A stretch of DNA of 64,000 bases from Tetramitus jugosus (Eukaryota; Heterolobosea; Eutetramitea; Acrasida; Vahlkampfiidae): NCBI GenBank assembly GCA_937625935.1, contig OW569349.1, positions 248,001 through 312,000 of the forward strand, written 5' to 3'. Below are positions 40,776-50,553 of the stretch, piece after piece; the first letter of the stretch is position 1; each line of letters opens with the position of its first letter. The notes under the pieces are model-generated. The model saw nothing but the letters and a program-made list of their open reading frames with translations. It was not told the origin of the DNA and ran no database searches. Made by a program: the position numbers and the translations under genes.

Positions 40776-42377
40776 TTAAGGAATGTCCACCAAGACGACA
40801 AACCTGTTCTTACCCTTGATTGGATGTGCCTCAAAGCATTGATCAGGAATGAGATCAATCTGCAAATCCAGACCTGATATGTCCCTCTCCGCTAGTTTGA
40901 TGTCTTGAACTACAAACTCTCCGAACATTAAGGAGCTGTAGTATGATGCAACCGATAGCAGTTGGGTGCGAGAACTATTTGGTGGTACATATTCCTTGAT
41001 AACCTTGCTTCTTTCATACTTGGGCGTATCTTGCTCAGTATCCTCTTGTTCTGTGTCTGATTGATTGAAAGACCACGTCCAAAAGTCGAAAAATATTTCT
41101 ACACTGTCTTCCAGGGTATTGTTTGTCAATAAAAGAGGTTTTGTTAGGTATTCCTTGCAACTTGACACTTCCTGATCTTCACCACCTATGCGAAGATGTC
41201 TTCTTGCCCTCTTTTGAGTCTTCATATTCATTGACTCATCCCTAGAATCTCCATCTCGTTCATAAGTGCCGACATGGTTCGGTATTGGTGTTACACTAGC
41301 TTGTTCCTCTTCCACGACCGTTGGTGGTGATAAGGAAGAGCGTTTCCTCTTGTGAGATGTTGGAACGTCTCCACATAGAGTTGGTGAAGAATTATCTTCT
41401 CTCTTGGCAATGTTAGAATTCCTAGGTGGCTTTGACGAACTACAGTTCTTCTTCTTTGGTTGAGCTGGCGCAGTCGAGGTACTATTACCGAACAATGCAG
41501 TCGCTGTGTTATTCGTGTTTGACTGTGCAATACTTGAATGTTTCCTAAATCGATAACACTTTTGATAGCATGGTTCACATACATCACCAGCAGCCACAGC
41601 AATTTGAAAGCAATTCTTGTAATCTTCCAAAAAGCTGCTCGTTGTGTACCACTTTTGACGCTTCGAGGTGTTGGGCGTTCTGCAAATGACACACAATCGA
41701 TTGCTGCTTGGAGTCGTTGGAGTCATGGGTGACAATGGACTTTCCATGTGATTTCCTTGGCGAGTTCCTGGTGCAATAATGGACAATGGCCTTGGAGCTT
41801 GACTGTTCGATGGTGCTGATGAATAGCTCGAGGAACTACTACCACCACCATTTTCCTCACATCTCGTATGGTGATGATGATGAGCGCCACCTCCAGTCAC
41901 TTGTACATCACCACCAGTAGTTGGTGACCTCTGCAGTGGATAAATGTACTGCTGATGTTGTTGGTGTTCTTGACCATTGTAAGCACTAATGGACGTTGTG
42001 GCCGTCGTGTTCTGGAAGCGCGGGCTTTCCGAGTGACCAGTCGTACTGTTGTCCACAACCCTAGGACGACTGTCACTGTAGTGGTGGTCTGCATGGTGAT
42101 GGTGATGACCTATGGCAGTACCACCACCACTACTGCTATTGGCATGTGGATGATGGTAAGACGACATGGCTTGCTGATGGTGCTCAGGTGGAGAATGAGA
42201 ACGGTTGATTATAGTAGGTGGCACCACATGAGAGTCATGGGAGTAATGGTGCGACGGGTGGGAGTGATGATGATGGTGGTGGTGCGAGTGGTGGTGACTG
42301 CTAGTTGCTGTATAGTCAGCATGCTGGTTATGACTGTTGGGAGTCATGCCATGGTGAGCCTTGGGAGAATATGCCAT
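40776..42377 (-). CDS. Low-complexity His/Ser-rich protein with a Cys4 motif
   Basis: The product is 533 residues from the ATG at 42377 (MAYSPKAHHG); the frame continues 47 codons further up, but that part reads like leader. The first 240 or so residues are His/Ser/Thr/Gln-rich, with runs of His. A compact region then has CVICRTPNTSKRQKWY and, 20 or so residues later, CEPCYQKCYRFRK, which fits a treble-clef or GATA-like zinc site with an aromatic middle. The C-terminal 170 residues hold beta-strand-like blocks (LSVASYYSSLMFGEFVVQDI). It is perhaps a nuclear regulator. No family was recognised. Confidence 0.7.
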   Translation of the reverse strand: MAYSPKAHHGMTPNSHNQHADYTATSSHHHSHHHHHHHSHPSHHYSHDSHVVPPTIINRSHSPPEHHQQAMSSYHHPHANSSSGGGTAIGHHHHHADHHYSDSRPRVVDNSTTGHSESPRFQNTTATTSISAYNGQEHQQHQQYIYPLQRSPTTGGDVQVTGGGAHHHHHTRCEENGGGSSSSSYSSAPSNSQAPRPLSIIAPGTRQGNHMESPLSPMTPTTPSSNRLCVICRTPNTSKRQKWYTTSSFLEDYKNCFQIAVAAGDVCEPCYQKCYRFRKHSSIAQSNTNNTATALFGNSTSTAPAQPKKKNCSSSKPPRNSNIAKREDNSSPTLCGDVPTSHKRKRSSLSPPTVVEEEQASVTPIPNHVGTYERDGDSRDESMNMKTQKRARRHLRIGGEDQEVSSCKEYLTKPLLLTNNTLEDSVEIFFDFWTWSFNQSDTEQEDTEQDTPKYERSKVIKEYVPPNSSRTQLLSVASYYSSLMFGEFVVQDIKLAERDISGLDLQIDLIPDQCFEAHPIKGKNRFVVLVDIP

Positions 42378-42892
42378 TATGTGAGTGTTGGTTGGTTGGT
42401 TGGTTGGTCGTTCAGGATAGTCGTGTGCAAGGAACTTCTTCTTCTTCTGCTTTTGTCTAGATGATGTCAGTATGTACATGAGTATTATGATAGAGTGAGT
42501 GCAAAATGCACTAGACAAAGAGATATATATTTTAAGAAAGTTCAGTTGTCTCTTACCTTTGTGTGATAACTTATGGTATGCTTGATAACCAAAATTCGTT
42601 GTTGTTGATGTTGTACAGAATAGAGAAATGCTGTTGGTTCACAATAAGAAGTTTGCCTTTCTTTTTCCAACAGAACAGAAGTGAAGCGTGCGGTGTGGTC
42701 GTAGGGTGGGGGTGCGAACTGAACTTGCGTTTAGCCATGCACGAAGAGAGGGCTACGTCTCTGTGGAGAAAAGTCATCTTTCGCAGCCCCCGATGACGTT
42801 TGATTGAACTATTTTGACAACTAATCACATAATAGGACAAGACGAACAAGGGACCACACTGACATATGACTTTTGTAAATAAAAAGGAAATT
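42378..42892. other. Upstream region of the His-rich gene, possible 5' UTR intron
   Basis: On the minus strand AAAG|GTAAGA near 42557 is a good donor, and CAAAAG near 42450 a possible acceptor, so the leader of the His-rich gene may be spliced. A TATATAT stretch lies near 42525. No other supported feature was seen. Confidence 0.3.
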
Positions 42893-44636
42893 TTACTTGT
42901 TGATTGCGTTGGTGAGAACAAGGAGATGAGCCTCCAAAATTTCGAGCGCTTGGTCAGCGAGAAGTCTGGATTTGGCTGAATTGACCCAATCTCTCAGGAC
43001 AAACTCAACGTCGGAGACTTGCTCGCTGTTCAGACCATAGAGTCCTTCTTCTGTTCGTTGGTCGTAGTTTCTTCGATAAATATTTTCCAGTTCAGCAATA
43101 GCTTCACTTAGCTTTCTATTTTCGAGGTAGAACTCAGCACGAGCCAATGACGCATCGACAGTGTTACCTTCAACAAATCCCCGTTCTTCCATTACAAACA
43201 AGGTGGCAACTCTTGCATACAAGTATCCAAACAATGTATTGGATGGGGAGTAAGCAGCTCTGATGGCCTTCTTCTTCACAACCTTGAATCGATCTGCCAA
43301 ATCATCAACCTTTGGAACACCATTGACAACCAACTCTTGTGGAATAGAGTCCAAAATAGAGTGTACCAACTCGTCCTCCTTTGCAAGCTTTCTCAAAACA
43401 TCAACTTCTGGCTTAAATGGAGCATTTGTTCTCAAAATGTGTTGGAGAGCCAAGACACCAGATGTATATTGCTGAAGGGAGAAACTGTCTTGCAAATATC
43501 TAATGTTCGTTTGATATACATATTCTAGACCGTAGACCTTGTTTGATAAGTCTCTCAAGACTTCAGCACGTGACAACTTATCTTCATTGAATGCGAGGTA
43601 GAGTTCATGTTCCTTGTCTTCAATAGCTCTACGCTTCTTTTCCTCTGCAATTTGATTTGCTTCTGCCAATTTGGCTGCGACTTGTGCCTATTCGAAAAGA
43701 GAAGAATTGTTGTTTAGAAAAATGAGATTCTTGCACAAACAATGATCATTGCAATCACAATAAAAACAGATATAATACATACTTCATGTTCATCAATTTG
43801 AGCTTGCAACTTTTGTTCGTATTCTTGCTTCAAACTGGCCAATCTCTCCTCATTCTCTCTCAACAAGGTTTGCAATTGATCGACTTGACTCTGTAGAGTA
43901 GATGCCTTTGCTTCAACTGAACGCAATTCACTCTCCAACTGACTCTTGACGCTCTCCAATTGATCATGACCCTTCTTCGCTTCCTCTTCCAATTGTTGAT
44001 TCAAGTTTGCAATTTGATTCTGATAAATAGTTTGCTGTTCTACAAATTTTCTCAATTGATCCTCCAATAGTGATTGTTCGTCTTGTTGAAGCTTTTGTTG
44101 CAATTCAATTGCTGCAACAGATCTACTACTATCATCTTGTTCATGAGTTGTTGCTGCATCAGTTGCAACTGATTCAGTTTGTTGATCAAATAGGGCGGTG
44201 TTTGAAGTTGCTGTAGCTTCTTCTTCATTGATGTAATGAGTTGGTTGTTCAGCAGTGATTGTTGGTTCTTCATCAAGTGGAACAGATGTGACAACATAGT
44301 TGGATGATGGTTGTTGTTGTTGTTGAATTGACTGTTGTTGTTGTGATTGTTCATCCTTGTTGTTCAATGCTTCGGTAATCTTGTAACCAGCACCCATCAT
44401 TACAGCTCCGACACCAATCAGGAAGAGAGGTTGAGAGGTGATACTACGCTTAGTGTTTCCTGAAACAACATTTTGGAGCAATCTCTGTGATAATGGCAGA
44501 AAAAAAGTATTTTAGCTTTTTTCAATGAAATCGGCGTAAAATGAGGGAATAAAAATCAAACCTTTTGTGAGTTTTGAGCAGGAGCTGTGTTGATTAGCCT
44601 GTTCACAGTGTGTGCTTGTCTGATGGCTCTGCGCAT
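42893..44636 (-). CDS. MIC60: MICOS subunit MIC60 (mitofilin), three exons
   Basis: Exons 44562..44636, 43783..44484 and 42893..43687 flank introns of 77 bp (GTTTGA donor) and 95 bp (GTATGT); both joins are phase 0 and give 523 residues. Exon 1 is a 25-residue Arg/Gln presequence (MRRAIRQAHTVNRL). A membrane helix follows (PLFLIGVGAVMMGAG, about 43-58), then a poly-Gln stretch, a long coiled coil (about 145-320), and the mitofilin domain (FKVVKKKAIRAAYSPSNTLF, then AEFYLENRKLSEAIAELE). MIC60 sits in the inner membrane and shapes crista junctions. The length is shorter than animal forms, as usual in protists. Confidence 0.92.
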
Positions 44637-44746
44637 GGTGTGATGATTGTCAATGTGTTATCAAAAAATGTTTTTGCAAGTTGTTGATCCTCAGCAAGCG
44701 GTGATTTTTGTTTGGGGAAAATTTATTGGCGGAAAAATCGGGTTGA

Positions 44747-45934
44747 CTATCGGGGAGAAACTGTCTCAAGCATCTCTGCATACATTGGACTCTTTTGAAA
44801 TCGAGAGTAGGTGTCTCTCAGGTTGGTGTTTGTCAAAATTGTGACTACTTCTTCAAAGAAGAAGTAATCTGGGTTTTCTCCCTCCGTTTCCATCTTTTCC
44901 TCCAATTTTCGCAGAGTCTCAGCTCCTAGATTGACCTGCAAGTGTGAGGAAGGACGAACGAACTTGTTGTATATCGATTTAATCTCACTCACCCGTTCTT
45001 CCGTTTTATCTAGTGACTTGTACTTGTTGCACTCTTCATACATTAGAATGTTCTCAATGGAACATTCTTTCAGAGCAAAGGACTTGAAGTACTTTCTCAT
45101 GACGTCATGCTCTAGTACTTCTCCAATCGAATATGTGAGTGAAAAATCTGGTGCGAAATCCATTTCGTTCGGTTGTTGTGCAAAACAAGCCAATCTTGAC
45201 CTAGGTGATTTTGCTATCCTTGGGCTAGCTATATTCAGAGAATCTAAGAACTCGCCAAACAATCCTGTGTCTTCAATCATGTCTTGCAGAGGACCGCTGC
45301 TACAAAATTCAGATGTGCAACCAATTTGAGATGGATGAGAAACAATATTGCCAACATCCATCGCTTCTGTAAAGTTCACGTAATAGTAGGCGCTCGAAAC
45401 AACTTCCTTTTCCACGAAAAAGTATGCTTGAACTCTCTTTGCATACTTATCTCGGGCAACATTTTGCAGTCCAGTACTATCCTCTACCATCTTCTTGTTC
45501 TTGAGGATTTTTGGCAAATTGACAAGCATCTTGGCCACACTGGTGTTACCTACTTCAAAATAATTGTAAAAGAATTCACCAGTAGGATCTTCGACTCTAA
45601 AAATCTTTTGAGCTACAGGCTGAACAGGCTTGTATCCTTCGTATGAAGCAAAATGTTGGTTGGCTACATCTTTCTTCTCAGCATGCACGAACACTGGGAT
45701 GATATTGCACTGGAGGAGAGCTTTATATATTTTGCTAATCTGGTACACGGCATACCTGCAAAAAATACAGCCGATATGTCTGAGCAGAACAACCATGACC
45801 TTGTACTTTCGACTCAACTCGAGTACGGACTTGCCAGCCAGTGGAGAGTTGTAAATGATCATCTCTTGCAGTACTTCCTTTGGTACCTTCAATGGAAATT
45901 GGTTAATCTTGGTATCGACAGTATCTGTTGTCAT
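44747..45934 (-). CDS. Peroxiredoxin-like (PRXL2/AhpC-TSA) domain fused to an RGS domain
   Basis: This 395-residue single-exon protein has two domains. Residues about 30-200 form a thioredoxin-fold PRXL2 (FAM213-like) domain with VVLLRHIGCIFCRYAV, the CxxC being C56 and C59, and QCNIIPVFVHAEK after it. Residues about 265-390 are a complete RGS box: VLEHDVMRKYFKSFALKECS, ENILMYEECNKYK, IYNKFVRPSSHLQVNL and DTYSRFQKSPMYAEML. RGS domains speed GTP hydrolysis by G-alpha; PRXL2 domains are redox-active. A linker of about 60 residues with a Cys-x-Cys-like CTSEFC joins them. The frame is continuous with no splice signals, so the fusion is not a mis-join of two ORFs. The pairing suggests redox control of G-protein signalling, as inference. 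Confidence 0.9.
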   Translation of the reverse strand: MTTDTVDTKINQFPLKVPKEVLQEMIIYNSPLAGKSVLELSRKYKVMVVLLRHIGCIFCRYAVYQISKIYKALLQCNIIPVFVHAEKKDVANQHFASYEGYKPVQPVAQKIFRVEDPTGEFFYNYFEVGNTSVAKMLVNLPKILKNKKMVEDSTGLQNVARDKYAKRVQAYFFVEKEVVSSAYYYVNFTEAMDVGNIVSHPSQIGCTSEFCSSGPLQDMIEDTGLFGEFLDSLNIASPRIAKSPRSRLACFAQQPNEMDFAPDFSLTYSIGEVLEHDVMRKYFKSFALKECSIENILMYEECNKYKSLDKTEERVSEIKSIYNKFVRPSSHLQVNLGAETLRKLEEKMETEGENPDYFFFEEVVTILTNTNLRDTYSRFQKSPMYAEMLETVSPR

Positions 45935-46173
45935 CTTTTAGTACTTGTTTGCTTTTGTGTGTGTTTGGTCGTGGGATATTTTACTTGAAGAGGGATTTCG
46001 AAAAGTCAATGCCGTGTGAGAGGGGTGCTTGTCATCTGCCACACCGAAGTCCCACCGAGAGCCTCTTCGAGGTCCCCTCAGTTCACATGCCGCTGGCATC
46101 ATTCTAAATCCCCGATCACGGATGAAAAAAATTTCTTTTGGTGTTTTCTTTCGACAAAAACCAAATAGGAACA

Positions 46174-46743
46174 ATGAGCGAAGAAGACGCAAATGAGCTT
46201 CAGTTAGGACCAGACTTTTCTGAGAAGACGGTTGAATGCTTAACAATGAGCGAAGTGAGAGCCATCTTGAAGGAGAAGGATGAGCGTATGATGGAAGAAA
46301 ATCCAGAAGGCCGAAAGTATGTGTTGTGCATCATGATGATTGTTGTTGATTGTTGATTGGTGCCAAGGAAGAGAGAAGAAATCGATCAGAAGCTTTTTGT
46401 GTTCTTATTCAAAAAGGCGCCAATCTTGCATGTTGAATCGGAGTTTTGTAATAACCCGAATTTTGTAATTGCTTTGTATTTTTGCAGGGAAGTGTTTGAG
46501 AAGGCTTTGAGGCATGTGGAACGTTTGGCTCCTGATCTATCTCGTGAGACAGCAAAGGAAATGAGAAAGTTGTTGACACAACGTGGTATTCATCCGTTTG
46601 AGGCCGCTCAGCTCATTAATCTCGATCCTGATGGTGAAGATGAGGCAAGAACACTAGTTCAGTCATTGATGAGAATTAAGGACGAGAATGAGATTAAGGA
46701 GTTGTTGGACGACATGAGAAAGGTACAGGAGATGTCCAAGTAG
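46174..46743 (+). CDS. RPB4: RNA polymerase II subunit RPB4 (two exons)
   Basis: Exons 46174..46316 and 46488..46743 flank a 171-bp GTATGT...AG intron; the phase-2 join gives EGRK-EVFEKALRHVERL and 132 residues. The sequence follows RPB4: acidic start, the helix MSEVRAILKEK, then ETAKEMRKLLTQ, the conserved HPFEAAQLINLDP with DGEDEARTLVQSL, and a C-terminal DENEIKELLDDMR helix. RPB4 pairs with RPB7 to form the polymerase stalk that binds nascent RNA. The size and helix pattern are normal for the subunit. Confidence 0.93.
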
Positions 46744-46872
46744 GTGATTATGTCTGTCAGATGCATCAATTGTGTGTCGATTGAATGTGTATAATAAAAC
46801 AATAAACATTGTTTACTGAGGTCATTTCTTTCGCGAGGGGTTTGTGTTTCAATTATCACGGTTGAATGATGA

Positions 46873-48312
46873 CTACTTTTCTTCCTTCACATAATTGCGT
46901 TGGTTGGAGAGTGTATTCAGTGGCCATCGACCTCTTAAATCAATGCTATCCACGGATTCTTGAAGCAAATTCGTGGAGAATAGACATCTCTCCATTCCAG
47001 CCCATGCCACCATTACGCCATTATCGGTGCAGTACTTGATGGGAGGTGTCTGAATTTGCATGTTATGCTCCATACACAGTTGTTCCAGCCTTGTCCGTAA
47101 TAATTGATTCGCAGCGACACCACCACATACTACCAAGTCTTTCACCGTTCCGGATAGATTGAACTTTGAGATTGCTAATTCTGTCTTTTCAATCAAGTGT
47201 GTAAAGGCAGTATTTTGAAATTCGTATGCAATGCAAATCTTTTGCTCCTCAGCTAGTTTACCCTTGATGTGCTTGTGCTGAGAGATGTATTGGTTCAGCA
47301 TATGTGACTCGATCTGTTCTGTGTTGTCACTATTCTGCCTCATCTCCAGTATTCTCACACACCGGAGTACGTTGGCCTTCAATCCACTAAATGAATATTC
47401 TGCGTCCTTCTTCCTTCTGTTTCTTAATGGAACAGCAAACTTAATTTCAGAGCACGCTTGCTTCACTTCGTCTGATAAGCCATGATAGAGTGAAGCCTTG
47501 TGTTCAAGTGCTGCACCAGCACTCTTGAATCCCTCCTCTCCATAGTCAATATCTAGCAAACGGGCCACCTTATCGAACGCTTCACCAATACTGTCATCAT
47601 TGGTCGTTACTAGAATTTCATAGCTTCCCAACTCTTTTGTATGCACCAATAAACAATGCCCTCCACTGACTAACATTGTCAAATATGGGAACTGAATATC
47701 AGTTGAAAACATTCTCGGTGATAGCAAATGCGCCTCCAAATGATTAATCGCAATCACCGGCTTCGAATACTCTCTACTCAACTTTTTTGCAGCTTGAATT
47801 CCCACTTTTAAGCAAGGATTCAATCCAGGACCACAAGTCACTGCAATCGCATCCATCCATTCCTCACTCTGATCCCCGTTCGCTCTTCTCTTCTCCCTAT
47901 ACTCGTCAATCACTTGTTGAATCAATTGACCAATCGCATGTTCATGACACTTGGCCACCTGATCCGGATAAACACCACCATACTGCTTCACAATGTCATA
48001 GTGAGTAATGAGACGTTCGGAGAGAACTTTGCCATTTTCATCGACTAGAGCAACACCAGTATCATCACACGAGGTTTCAATACCCAACACACGTCTTTTC
48101 ATTGTTTCTTTCTCCACCACCACCATACTAGGATGAGGATCATTCGCCGAAGCGCTGTAGTGGCGCAATTGGAGCGGTTGCGCGCCAAAATGACAGATTT
48201 TGTCGTGAGCTCTCTGAACGAATGATTCATTTATTATTATTCTAGAGGGCATTCGATGAAAGCAACAGTTCACGATTGCTGTTCTCTGTCTCATCATCAT
48301 TGTTCTGTGCAT
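46873..48312 (-). CDS. OSGEPL1: Mitochondrial tRNA threonylcarbamoyltransferase (OSGEPL1/Qri7/TsaD)
   Basis: The product is 479 residues from the ATG at 48312. A basic leader of about 60 residues ending LQLRHYSASAN looks like a cleavable mitochondrial presequence. The Kae1/TsaD domain begins RVLGIETSCDDTGVAL and keeps the metal/ATP residues: HEHA (HxxxH-type pair), NHLEAHLLSPRM, LVSGGHCLLV, GEAFDKVARLL and the late VCGGVAANQLLR with CTDNGVMVAWAG. It transfers threonylcarbamoyl to A37 of ANN-decoding tRNAs. The presequence marks the mitochondrial paralogue rather than the cytosolic KEOPS subunit. It is divergent from PEX7 (128 bp). Confidence 0.94.
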   Translation of the reverse strand: MHRTMMMRQRTAIVNCCFHRMPSRIIINESFVQRAHDKICHFGAQPLQLRHYSASANDPHPSMVVVEKETMKRRVLGIETSCDDTGVALVDENGKVLSERLITHYDIVKQYGGVYPDQVAKCHEHAIGQLIQQVIDEYREKRRANGDQSEEWMDAIAVTCGPGLNPCLKVGIQAAKKLSREYSKPVIAINHLEAHLLSPRMFSTDIQFPYLTMLVSGGHCLLVHTKELGSYEILVTTNDDSIGEAFDKVARLLDIDYGEEGFKSAGAALEHKASLYHGLSDEVKQACSEIKFAVPLRNRRKKDAEYSFSGLKANVLRCVRILEMRQNSDNTEQIESHMLNQYISQHKHIKGKLAEEQKICIAYEFQNTAFTHLIEKTELAISKFNLSGTVKDLVVCGGVAANQLLRTRLEQLCMEHNMQIQTPPIKYCTDNGVMVAWAGMERCLFSTNLLQESVDSIDLRGRWPLNTLSNQRNYVKEEK

Positions 48313-48440
48313 TTTGTTTCTCTTCAACCCGAAAGAAGTAAAATTCGGAAAATAGACATCAGCAAAGGAGAAAAAAAAAGCACCGCCAGCCCAGAAGAAA
48401 AAGAAAACACTTGATCAACGATTGTCATCAAGCATAAAAG

Positions 48441-49595
48441 ATGCCATCCTACAAGACTGCATTCAACGGTTACAGTGTAAAATATTCACCATTCGAGAGC
48501 AACAAACTCGCAGTTGCCACTGCTCAACACTTTGGTATCGTTGGCAACGGTCGTCAATACATTTTGAGTCACGACGCAGACAATCAATCCATTCAAAAGT
48601 TGAATCAGTTTGATACGCAAGATGGATTGTACGATTGTTGTTGGAACGAAGAAAATGAGAATCAAGTGTGCTCTGTCAGTGGTGACGGCAGTGTCAAGAT
48701 TTGGGATTTGAGTACGTTGGAGAATCCGATTCGGGACTCACAAGAACACAGTAAGGAAGTGTATTGTGTGGATTGGAACTTGGCGAGCAAGGACACTTTT
48801 TTGACTGCGAGTTGGGACAATTCAATCAAACTGTGGTCAAGCACAGAGAGTGCATCGTTGGAAACGTTTGATGAACACAAGTATTGTGTGTATAGTTGTG
48901 CGTGGAAGCCTTCGAGTCAAGATGTTTTTGCGTCGGCTTCAGGTGATCATTCGGTCAAGGTGTGGAGCAGTGATGAGTTGAGTTCAGTGCTCACGATTCA
49001 AGCACACAACGGATATGAGATTTTGACATGTGATTGGAACAAGTACAATGATCATATTCTGGTGACGGGATCAGTGGACAAGACGATAAAGATTTGGGAT
49101 GTGAGAAATCCGGATCGGGAGTTGAACACTCTCAGAGGTCACACGTTTGCTGTGAGAAGACTCAAGTGTTCACCACATGATGAAACCATTATTGCCAGTT
49201 GTTCCTATGATATGACATTGTGTGTGTGGGATAGTGAGCAAGAGGATGCATTGATTGAGCGATATGAACACCATACAGAGTTTGTTGTTGGATTGGATTT
49301 CAATTTGGAGAACGAAGATGAGTTGGCCAGTTGTTCCTGGGACGAAACAGTGTATGTGTGGATGAGAGGTGAAGAGCCTGTTGCAACTCATGATGAAGGA
49401 GATTCAGATGAAGAGGATGCAGAAGATGACGCATTCAAGAGATCGTTTAAGAGCACACTTGGTCTATCGAGTGGTGGTGCCGGTGCTGGTTCTGATGATG
49501 AAGACGAGGAAGATGACGAAGGAGAGTACGATGATGAAGAAGATGAGGATCTTCAAGATGATGAAGACGATGATGATGATATTGATGATTTATAA
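48441..49595 (+). CDS. PEX7: Peroxin-7, PTS2 receptor, with acidic C-terminal tail
   Basis: This 384-residue protein has a WD40 propeller over residues 1-310, collinear with PEX7: YSVKYSPFESNKLAVATAQH, GDGSVKIWDL, EVYCVDWN, ASASGDHSVKVW, ILTCDWNKYNDHILVTG and TEFVVGLDFNLENEDELAS, ending SWDETVYVW. PEX7 binds PTS2 signals and brings enzymes to peroxisomes with PEX5/PEX13/PEX14. After the last blade comes a tail of about 70 residues, strongly acidic (EEDAEDD, DDEDEEDDEGEYDDEEDED and an all-Asp end) with one basic patch (FKRSFKS). Such a tail is absent from animal and yeast PEX7. A polyadenylation-like AATAAA overlaps the stop. Confidence 0.93.
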   Translation: MPSYKTAFNGYSVKYSPFESNKLAVATAQHFGIVGNGRQYILSHDADNQSIQKLNQFDTQDGLYDCCWNEENENQVCSVSGDGSVKIWDLSTLENPIRDSQEHSKEVYCVDWNLASKDTFLTASWDNSIKLWSSTESASLETFDEHKYCVYSCAWKPSSQDVFASASGDHSVKVWSSDELSSVLTIQAHNGYEILTCDWNKYNDHILVTGSVDKTIKIWDVRNPDRELNTLRGHTFAVRRLKCSPHDETIIASCSYDMTLCVWDSEQEDALIERYEHHTEFVVGLDFNLENEDELASCSWDETVYVWMRGEEPVATHDEGDSDEEDAEDDAFKRSFKSTLGLSSGGAGAGSDDEDEEDDEGEYDDEEDEDLQDDEDDDDDIDDL

Positions 49596-49604
49596 TAAAT
49601 ACTT

Positions 49605-50340
49605 TTAAGAACTGTGAAGACTCTGTGCAGTGAAGAGACCACACCTTTTGCGTGCAGCAGCCAGCGCCAATGCATCAATTTCCTTCTTCACTCTCGGTCT
49701 GAAACCACTCAAGCTGCCTATCAATACCATGGGGATACCTGAGGAAACTGAAATCCGCTTCGAGCGATGGCCCTTGGTCGCCTGATTAATTCCCAATGAC
49801 GCTGTTGTTGCGGTGAAGAGACATATCCGTTTCACCCCATTCACATAGGTTCTTGCTTTCTTACCGGCCACTGTTGTTTTGACCCCATTCGCTACCAGTC
49901 CGTTGGTGACATCTTCGATGGCATTTGTTTCTATGCCCATCATACCCTTCAGAAATTCTCTACTCGTCCATCGCAAAGGACGCTTTTCCATCTTGCCACC
50001 CTTCAGTCTCACATTATCGAACCATATGTCGATACAGCTATTAGCAGACACACCCATGCTGATCAGCTCCTTACAGACTGCCAAAGCTCGACATCTTCTA
50101 GCACAGCCCTTGGGCATAGAATGAGGCAATGCAACACACTTTCGGGTTCATTGCTGCACCAGACACACATTGTGGGCTCGGCACCCGTGCTATACAGACA
50201 TCGAACAACTTCCTCCGTGTGGAGAGTCCCACTTCTGTCACCAGTGTGGGTACTTGAGAAAGCAGAAGTCTGCCCCACTGTAGTTGGCATCCTTTTGAAT
50301 CCACCTTTGTTCTGCGCAGGTTCAATGACGACCTTGAATG
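49605..50340 (-). pseudogene. Decayed non-LTR retroelement fragment (C-terminal CCHC end)
   Basis: Two overlapping minus-strand frames cover this block. The first (about 50063-50340) holds CVWCSNEPESVLHCLILC, a CX2C-X8-H-X4-C knuckle as found at the C-terminus of non-LTR reverse transcriptases. The protein then continues in another frame after about 50105 (GCARRCRALAVCKELISMGV to AAARKRCGLF), so at least one frameshift is present. No start, RT or endonuclease part remains. The left end abuts the PEX7 stop and the right end lies within about 40 bp of the tRNA-Ser gene. Without an intact copy for comparison the element type is not certain. Confidence 0.5.
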
Positions 50341-50376
50341 TCCAAATTCTATCTATAAAAGATCTAAATATAGAAA

Positions 50377-50459
50377 GCATTGATGCTCGAGCGGTCAAGA
50401 GGTTGGACTTGAAATCCAATACCGGAAACGGTGCGCAGGTTCGAATCCTGTTCAATGCG
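50377..50459 (+). tRNA. tRNA-Ser (anticodon TGA)
   Basis: The 83-nt gene has a perfect seven-pair acceptor stem (GCATTGA with TCAATGC) and discriminator G. The anticodon arm is TTGGA-CTTGAAA-TCCAA with anticodon TGA. A long variable arm (CCGGAAACGG) marks class II, and the T-arm is GCAGG-TTCGAAT-CCTGT with the B box GGTTCGAATCC. There is no intron. A short T run (TTTT at 50463-50466) follows as the Pol III terminator. Confidence 0.95.
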
Positions 50460-50553
50460 AACCTTTTGACTTGTCTTGGGTGTTTGTCCTTCCATATCAG
50501 CAGAGCAGCATGCCAGTTTTTGAACTCATTGCAATTGTCTCAACACGTACTGT

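Noticed and set aside
46317-46487. GGCGCC site in the RPB4 intron, and GGCGCG sites in BTB and OSGEPL1 coding sequence
   Set aside because: The core hexamer is expected a few times by chance in 64 kb, and these lack the T/A flanks and the promoter position.
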